A stretch of 64,000 nt of DNA from Neochlamydia sp. S13 (GTDB taxonomy: Bacteria; Chlamydiota; Chlamydiia; Chlamydiales; Parachlamydiaceae). Positions 63,961 through 64,000 of this stretch are shown one piece after another (the stretch's first letter is position 1; each line of letters opens with the position of its first letter). The notes under the pieces are model-generated. The model worked only from the letters and a program-made list of their open reading frames with translations, was not told the origin of the DNA and did not search any database. Position numbers and translations under genes: made by a program. The stretch is from assembly GCF_000648235.2 (NCBI RefSeq), contig NZ_AP017977.1:186001-250000 (forward strand). The letters run 5' to 3'.

Positions 63961-64000
63961 ATTATTAAGGCTTAAAGCTTGGCTATTTAAAAAAGGGTCT

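Noticed and set aside
1-64000. CRISPR arrays, tRNA and rRNA genes
   Set aside because: The regular repeats at 39.9-40.6 kb are coding, without spacers. No tRNA T-arm or rRNA signature was seen in the intergenic regions on reading by eye.

Overview
The window reads as chromosome of an amoeba-associated chlamydia (order Parachlamydiales, probably Parachlamydiaceae; the effector and IS content recalls Neochlamydia or Parachlamydia, but I cannot prove the genus). The evidence is a chlamydial core: ATP/ADP translocase, a fused SecDF, the ytgABCD metal transporter with a repressor domain fused to YtgC, and htrA, ftsY and tyrP close together. Mixed with it are eukaryotic-type proteins (F-box, WD40-like, leucine-rich repeats, DUF4116-type repeats). 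The DNA is AT-rich by eye. I saw no rRNA, tRNA or CRISPR array.

Layout. 1-5.3 kb: two tandem F-box/WD40-like genes and a coiled-coil protein. 5.3-8.0 kb: an intact IS1634-family element inside an older, decayed IS701-like transposase. 8.1-19.8 kb: tyrP, small secreted His/Tyr-rich proteins, ftsY, a site-2-protease-like protein, an Inc-like membrane protein, and then htrA, an M20 peptidase and an M48 peptidase. 20.4-21.8 kb: an intact ISKra4-family element with a -1 frameshift site. 21.9-26.5 kb: a dicarboxylate/amino-acid symporter, mnmA, a possible outer-membrane barrel, a DUF4116 pseudogene and a hotdog thioesterase. 26.8-28.5 kb: three tandem short F-box genes. 29.4-37.4 kb: a branched-chain 2-oxoacid dehydrogenase operon (E1 alpha, E1 beta, E2) and kdpFABC. 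38.7-46.0 kb: an accessory stretch with two DUF4116 repeat proteins, an F-box/LRR gene truncated by nonsense mutations, and an IS5-like relic. 46.3-56.4 kb: rlmD-like, recJ, secDF and the nucleotide translocase. 57.0-63.2 kb: a conserved chlamydial hypothetical gene diverging from an mrp-ytgABCD operon. The window ends in a membrane protein that is probably incomplete.

How the genes fit together. The core part supplies energy parasitism (ATP import), envelope protein export and quality control (SecDF, FtsY, HtrA, the S2P-like and M48 proteins), metal uptake with built-in regulation (Ytg), potassium uptake (Kdp) and acyl-CoA supply (BCKDH). The accessory part looks like a host-interaction repertoire that evolves by tandem duplication, repeat expansion, nonsense decay and IS insertion. 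F-box proteins of intracellular bacteria are expected to dock onto host SCF ubiquitin ligases; for the copies here that is inference.
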